This document shows positions 17,673-26,074 of a DNA stretch of 64,000 nt, one piece after another (the stretch's first letter is position 1; the number at the start of each line of letters is the position of its first letter). Source of the DNA: Bifidobacterium breve (GTDB lineage: Bacteria > Actinomycetota > Actinomycetes > Nanopelagicales > Nanopelagicaceae). The translations under genes were made by a program, and so were the position numbers. The notes under the pieces are model-generated. The model searched no databases and was not told the DNA's origin. It saw only the letters and a list, made by a program, of their open reading frames with translations. The DNA lies in assembly GCA_945898065.1 (NCBI GenBank), contig CAMDHH010000002.1, positions 1-64,000 of the forward strand. The letters run 5' to 3'.

Positions 17673-20384
17673 TTAGGGAGTAACAGTAAATCCATCGAAA
17701 TTGAAGTCTGCTCCATAGGAATTTTCAATATAGATCGGCCCCGATGTCGCACCACTTTGCACCACGGCGGTAACCGAAGTTGGACTCACTCCTGTAACAC
17801 TTGCCATATCCTCAAAGTTCAACCGGACCACAGTGACTCCGTTGAGTCCTGTGCCAGTGATAGTAATGGTTGTTCCAACTGGGCCTGATGAAGGTGTGAA
17901 ACTTGAAATTGAAGGCGATGCCGTTGCGTTCTTGCTCCACGGAGTTCCACCACCTGTTATGACAATTCCATGACTAGAGCTAGTTGATGGCGTTGAAGCC
18001 GTAGTTAGCACTTCGTAAGTTCTAAAAGTGATTGTTACGCTCGAGCTCTTCGCGTTGTAATTTGTGCTCTGCTCTCTCGTGAAAGCAACTATGCACGTTC
18101 CTGCCGATGTTGCGATCAATACAGTGAGGGTAATAGAACAGCCAGAGGCCGTGCCACCCGTTACAAGATAGGAAACATTTCCCGTTCCACTACCACCAGA
18201 TACGTAGAGAGAATACGAATTGCCAACAACAGCCTCAGCAGTTGAGTAGTTCAAGAACCCAGAATCTTCGGCGCGATTGATAGTTAGAACGCCGCTTACG
18301 TAGTTGATAGCTGCGTAATTTCCTTGATGAGAATCTGTCAGCGTCACCGCACTTGGCACTATGTAATACGTGCCGGCATTAGTTGGAATAGATGCAGAAG
18401 TCGTTGCTGTATCAACGCCATATTGATAGGTAATTGCTGTCACCGTATCACCTGCTAATAAACCACTGGCCGAGTAGGAATTCGTCAGAGATATTCCAGA
18501 GGGCGAATAAGTAAAGGCGTTCGGCGTTGCCACCGTTATCGTGATCGCAGCCGCCGTTGAAACACTAATAACTATCGCTAACGAAGCGGTAGCACTGAGA
18601 GAATCCACCGCATTGATACTTACAGAATACGTACCCGTCGTCGCACCGGCTCCAACCCGTAAGACGGCAACATTTGCAGTCGAGGTATCGATTGAGATAT
18701 TTGTTTCACCTGTCAGGTTTGTCAGAGTTAGTGTTTTATTTCCAGTACCTAAAGTGGCAGTTATCGTATCTGTGGCAACAACTCCGTAGATTTTTGTGAC
18801 GGATTCAGTAGCTGGGGTGAGAGTAATCGCTTGTGCAACGGTTACAGTAATTACGAAGGTAGAACTAATTGATGATGCATCTCTTGCCGTAACCGTTTCT
18901 ATATAAACACCAGAGGCAGTCGAAATTCCAACGGTAAGAACAGCTGTATTAGCGGTTTGTGTATCGATTGTGATTCCAGCAGGACCATTTCCAGTCAAGG
19001 TAAAACTAATCGGCGTGTTACTCGATGTTGCAGTGACCGTGTCGTATGCAATCTTGCCACTAGTGGCCAATAATGATTGCGTGGTTCCGGTTAGAACTGG
19101 GGGAGCAAAGTATGTATACGCTGAAGTTGCAGTAACAGATCCCGATGGATTTGTAATGACAATATTTTGAGCACCAGCAGTTCCCGCAGGCGTAGTAATG
19201 GCAACAGTTGTCGCTGTAATTGTTTCAAGAGTTGCTGCAACACCACCCACTGTGATACTCGTGGTTCCCGTTAGATTTGTTCCAGTAATTACCGTAGAGG
19301 TTCCACCCAAAGTTGAACCAGCACTTACCGAAATTGAGCTGTAAGTTGGTGGCGTAGGTGTTGTATACGCAACGATGATTATTCCTGACCCACCGGCTCC
19401 TGCTGGATCATTACTGCCCGCCCAACCGGAACCACCACCTCCACCACCTGTATTAGCAGTTCCAGCATTTCCTGTGCGTGCCGATGAAAGAGTTGTGCAA
19501 TTGGTGCGGCAGGTTCCCGCAAGATTATCTTTGCTTCCTCCGGCTCCTCCGCCACCACTTCCGCCGTTTCCTCCTTTGTCATCCCATGACCCACCCCCAC
19601 CTCCACCGGCATAGGATGTTGCTACCCCTGTAATCGAATAAGAAAGTCCGTCGCCACCTTTACCAGCTGTATTAACTGCGTCATCCCAATTGCTTCCAGC
19701 TACTCCCGCACCACCACCACCACCACCTTGTTGAGAACCAGTCACAATTTTTCCACCGGCATACCCTTGCAAAGTGGTTCCTGAACCAGTGCCCGCGCCA
19801 CCATTTGGTCGAGGCGACATTCCGTTTCCATAACCACCACCACCTCCAGAACCACCTAGTTGTGCTGTGTTTGTATTGTTGCGACTATTTCCACCACCAC
19901 CACCAATGGCTGTGTATTGAGTTCCTGATGCAAGTCTCAAATAACTATCGCCACCATTTACGCCTCTGCCGGTTGTTTGACTTGAAAAAGGAGTACTAAG
20001 ACTCGTTGCACCTGTTCCACCTGCACCAACGACAATCGTGTGAATGTTTCCAGGAGTAACAGATATGGCAGCACCATTGGGAGTTTTAGGCGTTTCGGTT
20101 CCGTAATAGAGCAAACCACCTGCTCCACCTCCACCTGCAACGTCAAATCCACCGCCACCACCACCTGCAACGATGAGTGTGATTATGGTTGTGACACCTG
20201 TTGGAACAGTCCAATCACAAGTAGTTACAGTCGTAAATTTAACAACTGTAAATACACCTGATGTTGAAGTAGTTGGCGAGCATGCAACTGCATTTGCTTT
20301 TTCGCTTAGAGATAAAGAAGAAAGTAGCGTTGAGCAAACAACTACAAATATTCTTAGTCGACTCGACATCCTCAACGACTGCAT
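17673..20384 (-). CDS. Large secreted Gly-rich protein with TIG and MBG-like domains
   Basis: 903 residues. An N-terminal signal peptide ends near 'SEKANAVA'. Residues of about 60-340 are a glycine-rich domain with many G4-G6 runs ('LIVAGGGGGGFDVAGGGGAG'). Then come a TIG/IPT domain ('GSTLGGTSTVITGTNLTGTT'), two Ig-like repeats with 'V-x-D-T-V/I-T-A-T' cores, an MBG-like domain ('TNAGTYYIVPSAVTLTDSHQ'), a Ser/Thr-rich linker and a last TIG domain at the C-terminus ('ITSFTPSSGPVGTT'-like). The architecture suggests a surface adhesin or filament protein. It follows a membrane-anchored protein gene by 4 bp. No sorting motif or C-terminal helix is visible. The start may instead be the ATG at 20369. 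Confidence 0.8.
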   Translation of the reverse strand: MQSLRMSSRLRIFVVVCSTLLSSLSLSEKANAVACSPTTSTSGVFTVVKFTTVTTCDWTVPTGVTTIITLIVAGGGGGGFDVAGGGGAGGLLYYGTETPKTPNGAAISVTPGNIHTIVVGAGGTGATSLSTPFSSQTTGRGVNGGDSYLRLASGTQYTAIGGGGGNSRNNTNTAQLGGSGGGGGYGNGMSPRPNGGAGTGSGTTLQGYAGGKIVTGSQQGGGGGGAGVAGSNWDDAVNTAGKGGDGLSYSITGVATSYAGGGGGGSWDDKGGNGGSGGGGAGGSKDNLAGTCRTNCTTLSSARTGNAGTANTGGGGGGSGWAGSNDPAGAGGSGIIIVAYTTPTPPTYSSISVSAGSTLGGTSTVITGTNLTGTTSITVGGVAATLETITATTVAITTPAGTAGAQNIVITNPSGSVTATSAYTYFAPPVLTGTTQSLLATSGKIAYDTVTATSSNTPISFTLTGNGPAGITIDTQTANTAVLTVGISTASGVYIETVTARDASSISSTFVITVTVAQAITLTPATESVTKIYGVVATDTITATLGTGNKTLTLTNLTGETNISIDTSTANVAVLRVGAGATTGTYSVSINAVDSLSATASLAIVISVSTAAAITITVATPNAFTYSPSGISLTNSYSASGLLAGDTVTAITYQYGVDTATTSASIPTNAGTYYIVPSAVTLTDSHQGNYAAINYVSGVLTINRAEDSGFLNYSTAEAVVGNSYSLYVSGGSGTGNVSYLVTGGTASGCSITLTVLIATSAGTCIVAFTREQSTNYNAKSSSVTITFRTYEVLTTASTPSTSSSHGIVITGGGTPWSKNATASPSISSFTPSSGPVGTTITITGTGLNGVTVVRLNFEDMASVTGVSPTSVTAVVQSGATSGPIYIENSYGADFNFDGFTVTP

Positions 20385-20388
20385 CTAT

Positions 20389-21024
20389 CTAACCCGCAAG
20401 GGAACTCTCAAAGTTCACACCCGTTACGTCAGCCATACGCGCTAAAGGATAAGCAAAGACCAACGTATAAACAGATGTGGCTGTTGTGTAGTTCAGATAT
20501 TGATAAGCATTAGCTCTACCAATGTTTTGACCGTTACCATCGATAATTGTTAGGGCAAGGGATCGCGCAGTATCGGCATTGCTATTGACTGTTAGAAGTG
20601 CCCTAGAGACTACGAGTGAACCAGTATCTGTAAAGATAGGAAGAGCGGTAGTGGTCTCATTATTAGTAAGTGTGAATTTTATATTCTTACCCGAACAACG
20701 CTGGGTATCAAGGCCAGAAATCTGAATACTCTTTACGCGCGACTCTGATGTGTATGAATCACCATTGATGCTAGTTCCTGAATATGTTGAAGAAGACGGG
20801 TTGAGTTGTATTCCAACCCATGTATCGCAGGCAACGACTTGGAAGTAGCCTTGTCCGAATTCCACTCCAGCATCTGGCCCCAGAGTAATACGCTGCGCTA
20901 AAACGGTTCCGAATGTGGCAAATGCTAGAAGTATGCAGCCGATGATAAAACTTGGACTCTTGAGAAATGCATTACGGTCTACATTTTCAGAGTGCTCATC
21001 TTGGTATTTTCCCAAGTGTGTCAC
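20389..21024 (-). CDS. Membrane-anchored extracytoplasmic protein, unknown
   Basis: 211 residues from a GTG start. A short cytoplasmic N-terminus is followed by one hydrophobic segment ('FIIGCILLAFATFGTVLA') that would act as anchor or uncleaved signal, then a beta-rich, Thr/Ser-rich extracellular part with a Cys pair ('VVACDTW', 'DTQRCSGKN'). No family recognised. It directly precedes the large Gly-rich protein (4 bp gap), so they are probably one operon and may act together at the cell surface. Upstream, between this gene and the divergent P450, lies a perfect 12-bp palindrome at 21035-21046. Confidence 0.7.
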   Translation of the reverse strand: MTHLGKYQDEHSENVDRNAFLKSPSFIIGCILLAFATFGTVLAQRITLGPDAGVEFGQGYFQVVACDTWVGIQLNPSSSTYSGTSINGDSYTSESRVKSIQISGLDTQRCSGKNIKFTLTNNETTTALPIFTDTGSLVVSRALLTVNSNADTARSLALTIIDGNGQNIGRANAYQYLNYTTATSVYTLVFAYPLARMADVTGVNFESSLAG

Positions 21025-21034
21025 CCCGTCCGAT

Positions 21035-21046
21035 GTGATATATCAC
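21035..21046. promoter_or_regulatory. Perfect 12-bp palindrome in a divergent promoter region
   Basis: GTGATATATCAC, self-complementary over 12 bp, 11 bp upstream of the GTG start of the membrane-anchored protein and about 105 bp from the P450 start. Position and symmetry suit a repressor operator; no regulator gene is adjacent. Confidence 0.35.
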
Positions 21047-21150
21047 GATTACAAAAGATTGACTAAGTCGAATTGTAACGGATGAGAACTTTTTGCCTCG
21101 ACTAGATGGCAATATTGACCGAACATTGAGAGCCCATTTATTATCTGCGC

Positions 21151-22203
21151 ATGGCTGTCGTCAAACTCCCCGTTTCTCGCTTCATCAAAGGACATAAAGC
21201 TGTTCGCGATGCCCTTCGAGATACTCAGACTTACTCCTCAGATTTACAAGGAGACTCTGATGTTCGCACATACAGACAACTTCCTTTGGAGGTAGATCCT
21301 CCGCGCCACCATCTGTATAGAAGCGCCCTTGCTCCAATATTTGTAAAGCCCGCGATTGAAAAATGCGAAGTAGCTTTTGCGCAAAGTACAAAGAAATTAC
21401 TTGCCGAATTTCTCACCGATCCATCGCGCGATGTGATTCCACATCTTGCACTTCCAATCGTGATGCATAACCTAGGAATCTTGTATGGCCGTGAAAAAGA
21501 TGTAACTGAATGGATTTCTTGGGGACCAGATGTTTGGACTGCAACTGGGCCAGAGCGCGATGGCAGTGTTCTCCATGCTTACATTGATCGCGTCTATGAA
21601 GAGAGCATGAATATTGAAAGCAATGATGTCTGGCATCGCATCGCTCGTATGGAAATTGAAGGACGACAAGTAAGCCCGATTGAATTTAGAGGAATCGTTA
21701 GTGTCATGTTGGCCGGTGGCCGAGACACAATGGTGAAGATGATTGCAGGAATTTTGCTCCACCTTGGAAATAATCCAGCCGATAAAGAGATGCTCATCAC
21801 CGAACCAGAACTCATCGATAGCGCTGTTCAAGAGTTCTTGCGCTACCTCACACCAATTCCTTGGATGGGAAGAACAACTGTTCCTGAAACTGGCGCTATT
21901 GATTTACCTGACGATAGATATGTCAATATCAGTTTCGTTTCTGGAAACTTTGATCCTGAAGTTTTCCCAGATCCAACAAGAATCAATTTGCGCAGAGAAC
22001 GAAATGCTCACGTTGCATTTGGCTTTGGTCCACACACCTGCATCGGTAATCACTTAGCCGAATTTGAAGTCAGAGTCTTTCTTCAAGTATTACTTTCCAG
22101 CAATATTAATTGGAACATCTCACCCGATACAGCCATCATGCGATACCCAGATGAGCTCAGTTCGGTGCCTCTAGTAATTGAGAAGCTCTACATCAGCCTG
22201 TAA
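21151..22203 (+). CDS. Cytochrome P450
   Basis: 350 residues. The heme-thiolate loop 'FGFGPHTCIG' has the axial Cys at residue 297; the K-helix E-x-x-R is Glu228/Arg231 ('QEFLRYL'); the I-helix oxygen-activation motif is A-G-G-R-D-T at 188-193. It is about 50 residues shorter than typical bacterial class I P450s, mainly at the N-terminus; the start is supported by TATTAT at 21139-21144, 6 nt before the ATG. No ferredoxin or ferredoxin reductase is adjacent. Substrate unknown. Confidence 0.92.
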   Translation: MAVVKLPVSRFIKGHKAVRDALRDTQTYSSDLQGDSDVRTYRQLPLEVDPPRHHLYRSALAPIFVKPAIEKCEVAFAQSTKKLLAEFLTDPSRDVIPHLALPIVMHNLGILYGREKDVTEWISWGPDVWTATGPERDGSVLHAYIDRVYEESMNIESNDVWHRIARMEIEGRQVSPIEFRGIVSVMLAGGRDTMVKMIAGILLHLGNNPADKEMLITEPELIDSAVQEFLRYLTPIPWMGRTTVPETGAIDLPDDRYVNISFVSGNFDPEVFPDPTRINLRRERNAHVAFGFGPHTCIGNHLAEFEVRVFLQVLLSSNINWNISPDTAIMRYPDELSSVPLVIEKLYISL

Positions 22204-22211
22204 GCCTCTTT

Positions 22212-22239
22212 TGTCAGCCCTTGGGTTCACAATGGCTCT
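22212..22239 (+). promoter_or_regulatory. Damage-type promoter (TGTCAG-N10-CACAAT) of the 131-aa protein gene
   Basis: TGTCAG at 22212-22217, then 10 nt, then CACAAT at 22228-22233, then 6 nt to the ATG. The spacing equals the actinobacterial TGTCRGTG-N8-TANNNT promoter; the -10 is weaker (C in the first position). Confidence 0.45.
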
Positions 22240-22635
22240 ATGTTCGAATTACTTTTCTTCACAGTCCTGATCTATCTATTTCTCAATCGCACTAAAAAGC
22301 GCAAGAAATTGCGCGGCCTCGATGCCGAATTGCGAGAACTCGTTGAAAGCTCCAATGATGCAACTGGCATTGGCTTAGATATCAAGCGCTTTTTGCTTAG
22401 CGTAATTGATGATGACAATAACGATGTTGAAAAATTTAGTGATCGCCAATTGGCCGAGGCGCAGCGAATCCTTGATCGAGCCGGACCTGGCGCCTTCTAC
22501 TGGATGACAGAGATTGCAGCCCAACTCGCTTTTTTAGGGGCTGCACAAATCAATGGAATTCCAACGAATGTAAATCACGAACTAGGGGATTCGGCAACAG
22601 CTGCCGATGTTGTCAGGGTAGTTATTCGGCCATAG
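22240..22635 (+). CDS. Small membrane-anchored protein, unknown
   Basis: 131 residues. One N-terminal membrane helix ('LLFFTVLIYLFLN') followed at once by a basic stretch (R-T-K-K-R-K-K) and a soluble helical domain rich in acidic residues ('DDDNNDVEKFSDRQLAEAQR'). No family recognised. It is preceded by a TGTCAG-type promoter shared with five other genes here, so it may belong to a DNA-damage response; that link is inferred only from the promoter. Confidence 0.72.
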   Translation: MFELLFFTVLIYLFLNRTKKRKKLRGLDAELRELVESSNDATGIGLDIKRFLLSVIDDDNNDVEKFSDRQLAEAQRILDRAGPGAFYWMTEIAAQLAFLGAAQINGIPTNVNHELGDSATAADVVRVVIRP

Positions 22636-22648
22636 TTAGCTAAAAAAA

Positions 22649-23653
22649 CTAATTATTTTCTATCACTAAGACAACTTTGCCACGGGGTGCAGGTGCGTTT
22701 TCTAGCGCTTTGATTGCATCTTCGTAATTATCGAAATTAAATTTGTGTGTCACTAAGTATGAAAGGTCGAGTTCGCCAGAATTCATAAGGGAAACAGCTT
22801 TTTCCCAAGCAGGTGCGGTAGATGCAAATGCTCCAAAAATACTGAGATCTCCGTTGACGACATTATCAATCATGAGCGGAACCATTACGCCAAAACCTGG
22901 ATATCCAATAATGAGAAGTGTTCCACCGCGCACGAGCTGTTTGATTGTTCCAGTGATACGTTCGGCTGAACCCGCTGCCTCGACTATGAGGTCGTAGCGA
23001 TCTTGTGAAGGCTCAGTCATAAATAAATCAACGCCAGCCTTTTTTGCTAATTCTTTCTGGCCTTCTTTTTGTCCGAGCATATGAACTGTAGAAGGTGAAA
23101 ATGTGCGCGCTAAGTTCGCAGCAATGAGACCGATAGTTCCATCGCCAATAATGAGAATTTTTGCACCTGCTTTAGGCGGAGCTTTCAAAAATGCCTGAGC
23201 AACAACGGCGGTAGGTTCTGCAAGAACTGCAGTATCCATCGAAACGGAATCTGCTATGGAATGTGCTAAAAATGCTGGAACAGCAACGAGTTCTGCTGCA
23301 GCACCTGGGCGAGTAAAACCAATTTCGCTATATGTAAGACATCGATTTGTTGCACCCGCAATACATTCAAAACATGTCTTACATGGAATAAGTCCTGAGA
23401 CAACAATGCGCGTACCAACTGCAGGCTCACTTACTCCAGGGCCATGGGCTACAACTCTTCCAACCCATTCATGACCAAGGGTGAGCGGGAATACCGTGAA
23501 ATCAGGATCAAGGTTGCCATTTAATACTTCGATATCGGTGCGGCAGAGTCCAACATATATTGGTGCAACGAGTATTTCACCTGTAACTAAAACGGGTTCG
23601 GCAACATCGAGAATCGCAACTGATTTTTTGCCTGAAGTAACTAGCGCTTTCAT
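22649..23653 (-). CDS. Zinc-dependent alcohol dehydrogenase (MDR family)
   Basis: 334 residues. Catalytic zinc: 'YVGLCRTDIEVLNG' and 'LGHEWVGRVVAHGPGV'; structural zinc: 'IPCKTCFECIAGATNRC'; NAD turn: 'KILIIGDGTIGLIAANLA'. The D-G-T-I-G variant of the Rossmann turn and the overall length resemble sorbitol/threonine dehydrogenase relatives. Substrate unknown. The divergently located SDR gene 24 bp upstream on the same strand may be co-transcribed. Confidence 0.87.
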   Translation of the reverse strand: MKALVTSGKKSVAILDVAEPVLVTGEILVAPIYVGLCRTDIEVLNGNLDPDFTVFPLTLGHEWVGRVVAHGPGVSEPAVGTRIVVSGLIPCKTCFECIAGATNRCLTYSEIGFTRPGAAAELVAVPAFLAHSIADSVSMDTAVLAEPTAVVAQAFLKAPPKAGAKILIIGDGTIGLIAANLARTFSPSTVHMLGQKEGQKELAKKAGVDLFMTEPSQDRYDLIVEAAGSAERITGTIKQLVRGGTLLIIGYPGFGVMVPLMIDNVVNGDLSIFGAFASTAPAWEKAVSLMNSGELDLSYLVTHKFNFDNYEDAIKALENAPAPRGKVVLVIENN

Positions 23654-23677
23654 ATGTGTAGACCTTATTCCTTCACA

Positions 23678-24364
23678 CTAGATTGTTCGTGCAATTGAGA
23701 AACCTTGGTCAACAAAAATACTCTGTCCAGAAATAGCAGTATTGGTTTCGCATCCCAATAGATATATTGCATTTGCAACATCGACTGGAGTAGCAAGTTT
23801 TCCACCAGGTGTTTGACCAACAACATTTGCAATTTGCTGTGGGCTCAGAGTTCGTTCAACCATGGGGCTCATAACAATTCCGGGAAGAATTGCATTGACA
23901 AGAATTCCTTTTGCGCGACCAAGGTCGACGGCAAGGGAGCGCACTAAGCCACCGACGGCAGCCTTAGTAACAGAATATGCAAATTTTTCCTGGCGAGTGA
24001 GTTGTTCCCAAAGCGAAGAGATAATGACAACGCGCCCGCCTTGTGCGATGAGATCATGTTTCATCATCGCGGCGATTGTTTCGGCAATCATGGTCACATT
24101 TGCTTCAAAGAGTTCCTCAAGTTGCTGTCGTGGATTTTCCATAACGGAGCCATTGAGATTGGCGCCTTGAGCGAAGACAACGGCATCAAAAGATTTTCCT
24201 TCAAGGCCTGCGGGAACAGTGTGAATATCAAAGGGAAGTTGTACGTCGTATGAATTGACGACCTTGCGTACTCCGCAGGTGATGTTCCAGCCTTGCGCTT
24301 CGAATTTCTCGAGCGTGGCTTTCCCCAAGGTTCCAGTGGATCCAAAAATCATCAATTCGGGCAT
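23678..24364 (-). CDS. Short-chain dehydrogenase/reductase
   Basis: 228 residues. Cofactor-binding turn 'IFGSTGTLGKATLEKF' (G-x3-G-x-G variant), 'VVFAQGAN' in place of the common N-A-G, catalytic Ser in 'VVIISSLWEQL' and Tyr/Lys in Y-S-V-T-K. Function beyond redox chemistry is unknown. TAGACT lies 6 nt upstream of ATG 24364 (leaderless). The alcohol dehydrogenase follows after 24 bp, so the two may form an operon. Confidence 0.86.
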   Translation of the reverse strand: MPELMIFGSTGTLGKATLEKFEAQGWNITCGVRKVVNSYDVQLPFDIHTVPAGLEGKSFDAVVFAQGANLNGSVMENPRQQLEELFEANVTMIAETIAAMMKHDLIAQGGRVVIISSLWEQLTRQEKFAYSVTKAAVGGLVRSLAVDLGRAKGILVNAILPGIVMSPMVERTLSPQQIANVVGQTPGGKLATPVDVANAIYLLGCETNTAISGQSIFVDQGFSIARTI

Positions 24365-24412
24365 GGGGCGAGTCTAAGTCCAAGGATGGGTAGGTGCGCA
24401 CGGCGAGGAATA

Positions 24413-24440
24413 TGTCAGTGGCTGGCCTTACCGTAATTCC
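24413..24440 (+). promoter_or_regulatory. Canonical damage-type promoter (TGTCAGTG-N8-TACCGT)
   Basis: TGTCAGTG at 24413-24420, 8 nt, TACCGT at 24429-24434, 6 nt, ATG 24441. This matches the RecA-independent damage promoter consensus TGTCRGTG-N8-TANNNT at every specified position. Confidence 0.65.
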
Positions 24441-24626
24441 ATGATCATTAATTGTCAGACCTGCACCATGCGCGCTATTGCCTGTGGCGATTGCGTTGTC
24501 TCATTCTTTCTCGATACTCCCGCGGTAGAACCAGATCGCGAGATCACACCTGCAACAGTTGCAGCCCTTGAACTCTTAGCCACTAATGAATTGGTCAAGC
24601 CACTTCGCTTTGTTTCAGGTGGTTAG
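24441..24626 (+). CDS. Small Cys-rich actinobacterial protein
   Basis: 61 residues with four cysteines in two pairs: C-x2-C ('INCQTCTM') and C-x2-C ('IACGDCVVSFFLD'), a likely metal-binding knuckle. The pattern followed by 'ALELLATNELVKPLRF' is one I recall from conserved small proteins of Actinomycetota; function unknown. It has the best match in the window to the PafBC-type DNA-damage promoter and a leaderless start, so a role in stress response is a fair hypothesis. Confidence 0.8.
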   Translation: MIINCQTCTMRAIACGDCVVSFFLDTPAVEPDREITPATVAALELLATNELVKPLRFVSGG

Positions 24627-24719
24627 AAAAGTTTTTCTCCACCGACAACTTCGCTCCAAATATCGAATCGAGAAGACACCAACGGTTGATTTGGGCCGAT
24701 TAACCTTGCTATTCAAAAA

Positions 24720-26000
24720 ATGAACGAAAATCACTACCCTCAGAGAATGAATCGGAGAGTTCTCTGGATTAGCCTCGCTGTTTTTTCAATCTCCGCACTT
24801 CCTATTGGCATAGCAAAAGCCGACGTAACTCCGATTGTGGAGATTGCTCAGAGTACAAGTGGGCGATCAGCCCTTAGACCGTGCGCATCACCTACGCATC
24901 TGACATGTATCGAATCCCTCAGTGCAATTTTGCCTAACGGAACGACAAATGAGTTCAAACTTCTTCAAGCCCCAACTGGAAGTTACTTAGATTCTAAGAA
25001 TCAAGTTACCGAAAATAGCGGTTACTCGTGGAGCTTTATCGATGTTGATGGAACTACTCGCCAAATCTATACGGATGGACATCTTAGTGGCGAGAATTAT
25101 AAAGGCGAGCAAGTAAATTTCAATTTACAACCAAAGATGACCTTTGTATTTATTGATCCTCCCGTCAAAGATGTTACTTCAGGTATTAAGTTTAAATTTG
25201 TATTCAGAAGTTCGTGGGTGGTTCCAGTAGCAGCTTTTCTCATGGCATCAAATGCAGAGTATAAAGACGAAAAAATAGAAAATGGACACCGGTACACATA
25301 CATAGGATCCCCATTCATTGGCACAAATTATACGAGTGGCCCACTCTCAGGATTATCTAATGAAGCTGCGGATCTGACGAAATCAGATTCTGAAAATATT
25401 CGAATGTATTTCCTTATCGATCATGCAAGTTCTATCCCAGGTGGCTCGTACGGAGATACGCGATGTAGCAAATTAGGTTATCCAGTGACATCACATAATG
25501 CCTACGGCGGTGGCACTCCACACTTAGTTGATAATGACACGATGAAGTTTGAAATCTATTCCCCTCATTTGTTATCTACAGGGGCTCTCTCTAAAGGATT
25601 TTTTAGTACCTATATGTCTGTAGGTTGGATGGATTGCATGTGGCCGGGAAATAATGTTTCAAAATCTCCTAAAGTTGAAGTGTCAGTAATTAATTCAGAT
25701 GGAACAACGCAGGTTGCAACCACGTCATTCAAAATTGAGAATAGTTTTCTCGTAGTTCATGCTCGGGGATTTCACTTCAGTGCACCCACAGTTCAACTCA
25801 AAGCAATAAAGTCAGAGAGCCCAACTCCAGCCGTTAGCGCTTCACCTGAGCCCGCACCTGTGGCGAGTGAGAAGGAAGTGGCTTCAGTTCCCGTCATAAA
25901 GTCTGCAAAAAAAGTTACGATCAGCTGCATAAAATCGAAGATATTGAAAAAAATCACAGGTATTAATCCTAAATGCCCTCCTGGATATAAAAAGAAGTGA
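24720..26000 (+). CDS. Secreted protein with C-terminal Cys-x15-Cys cassette (paralogue 1)
   Basis: 426 residues. Signal peptide near residues 10-34 ('LWISLAVFSISALPIGIAKA'). Early 'LTCIESLSAILPNGT' matches the C-I-E-S segment of two other paralogues in this window, and the late 'FLVVHARGFHFSAPTVQLKA' matches their 'LYLSAKGFTFS' region. After a Pro/Ala/Ser linker comes the shared tail: C-I-K-S-K-I-L-K-K-I-T ... P-K-C-P-P-G-Y-K-K-K. A hydrophobic middle part ('WVVPVAAFLMAS') is present. No enzyme motif seen. TGCTAT lies 7 nt before ATG 24720; ATG 24747 is an alternative start. A paralogue follows 74 bp downstream. Confidence 0.8.
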   Translation: MNENHYPQRMNRRVLWISLAVFSISALPIGIAKADVTPIVEIAQSTSGRSALRPCASPTHLTCIESLSAILPNGTTNEFKLLQAPTGSYLDSKNQVTENSGYSWSFIDVDGTTRQIYTDGHLSGENYKGEQVNFNLQPKMTFVFIDPPVKDVTSGIKFKFVFRSSWVVPVAAFLMASNAEYKDEKIENGHRYTYIGSPFIGTNYTSGPLSGLSNEAADLTKSDSENIRMYFLIDHASSIPGGSYGDTRCSKLGYPVTSHNAYGGGTPHLVDNDTMKFEIYSPHLLSTGALSKGFFSTYMSVGWMDCMWPGNNVSKSPKVEVSVINSDGTTQVATTSFKIENSFLVVHARGFHFSAPTVQLKAIKSESPTPAVSASPEPAPVASEKEVASVPVIKSAKKVTISCIKSKILKKITGINPKCPPGYKKK

Positions 26001-26074
26001 TTGATAATTACTCTTGTTCTTGACTCACCACTTTCCTTATTCCCTACTTGGCTAAACCTTGATACTTTGGTCCA

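Noticed and set aside
19400-20170. Dense CCACCA/TGGTGG repeats that could pass for a tandem repeat or CRISPR-like array
   Set aside because: They are codons of glycine runs in the 903-aa protein; spacing is irregular and no repeat-spacer pattern exists.
17673-20384. Several long frames opposite the Gly-rich gene, with Pro-rich or His-rich translations
   Set aside because: They are complements of GGN-repeat codons; no start signals, and the minus-strand frame has signal peptide and domains.
21035-21046. GTGATATATCAC read as a CRP/FNR-type site
   Set aside because: The half-site resembles TGTGA but the 6-bp spacing of CRP sites is missing; kept only as an unnamed palindrome.
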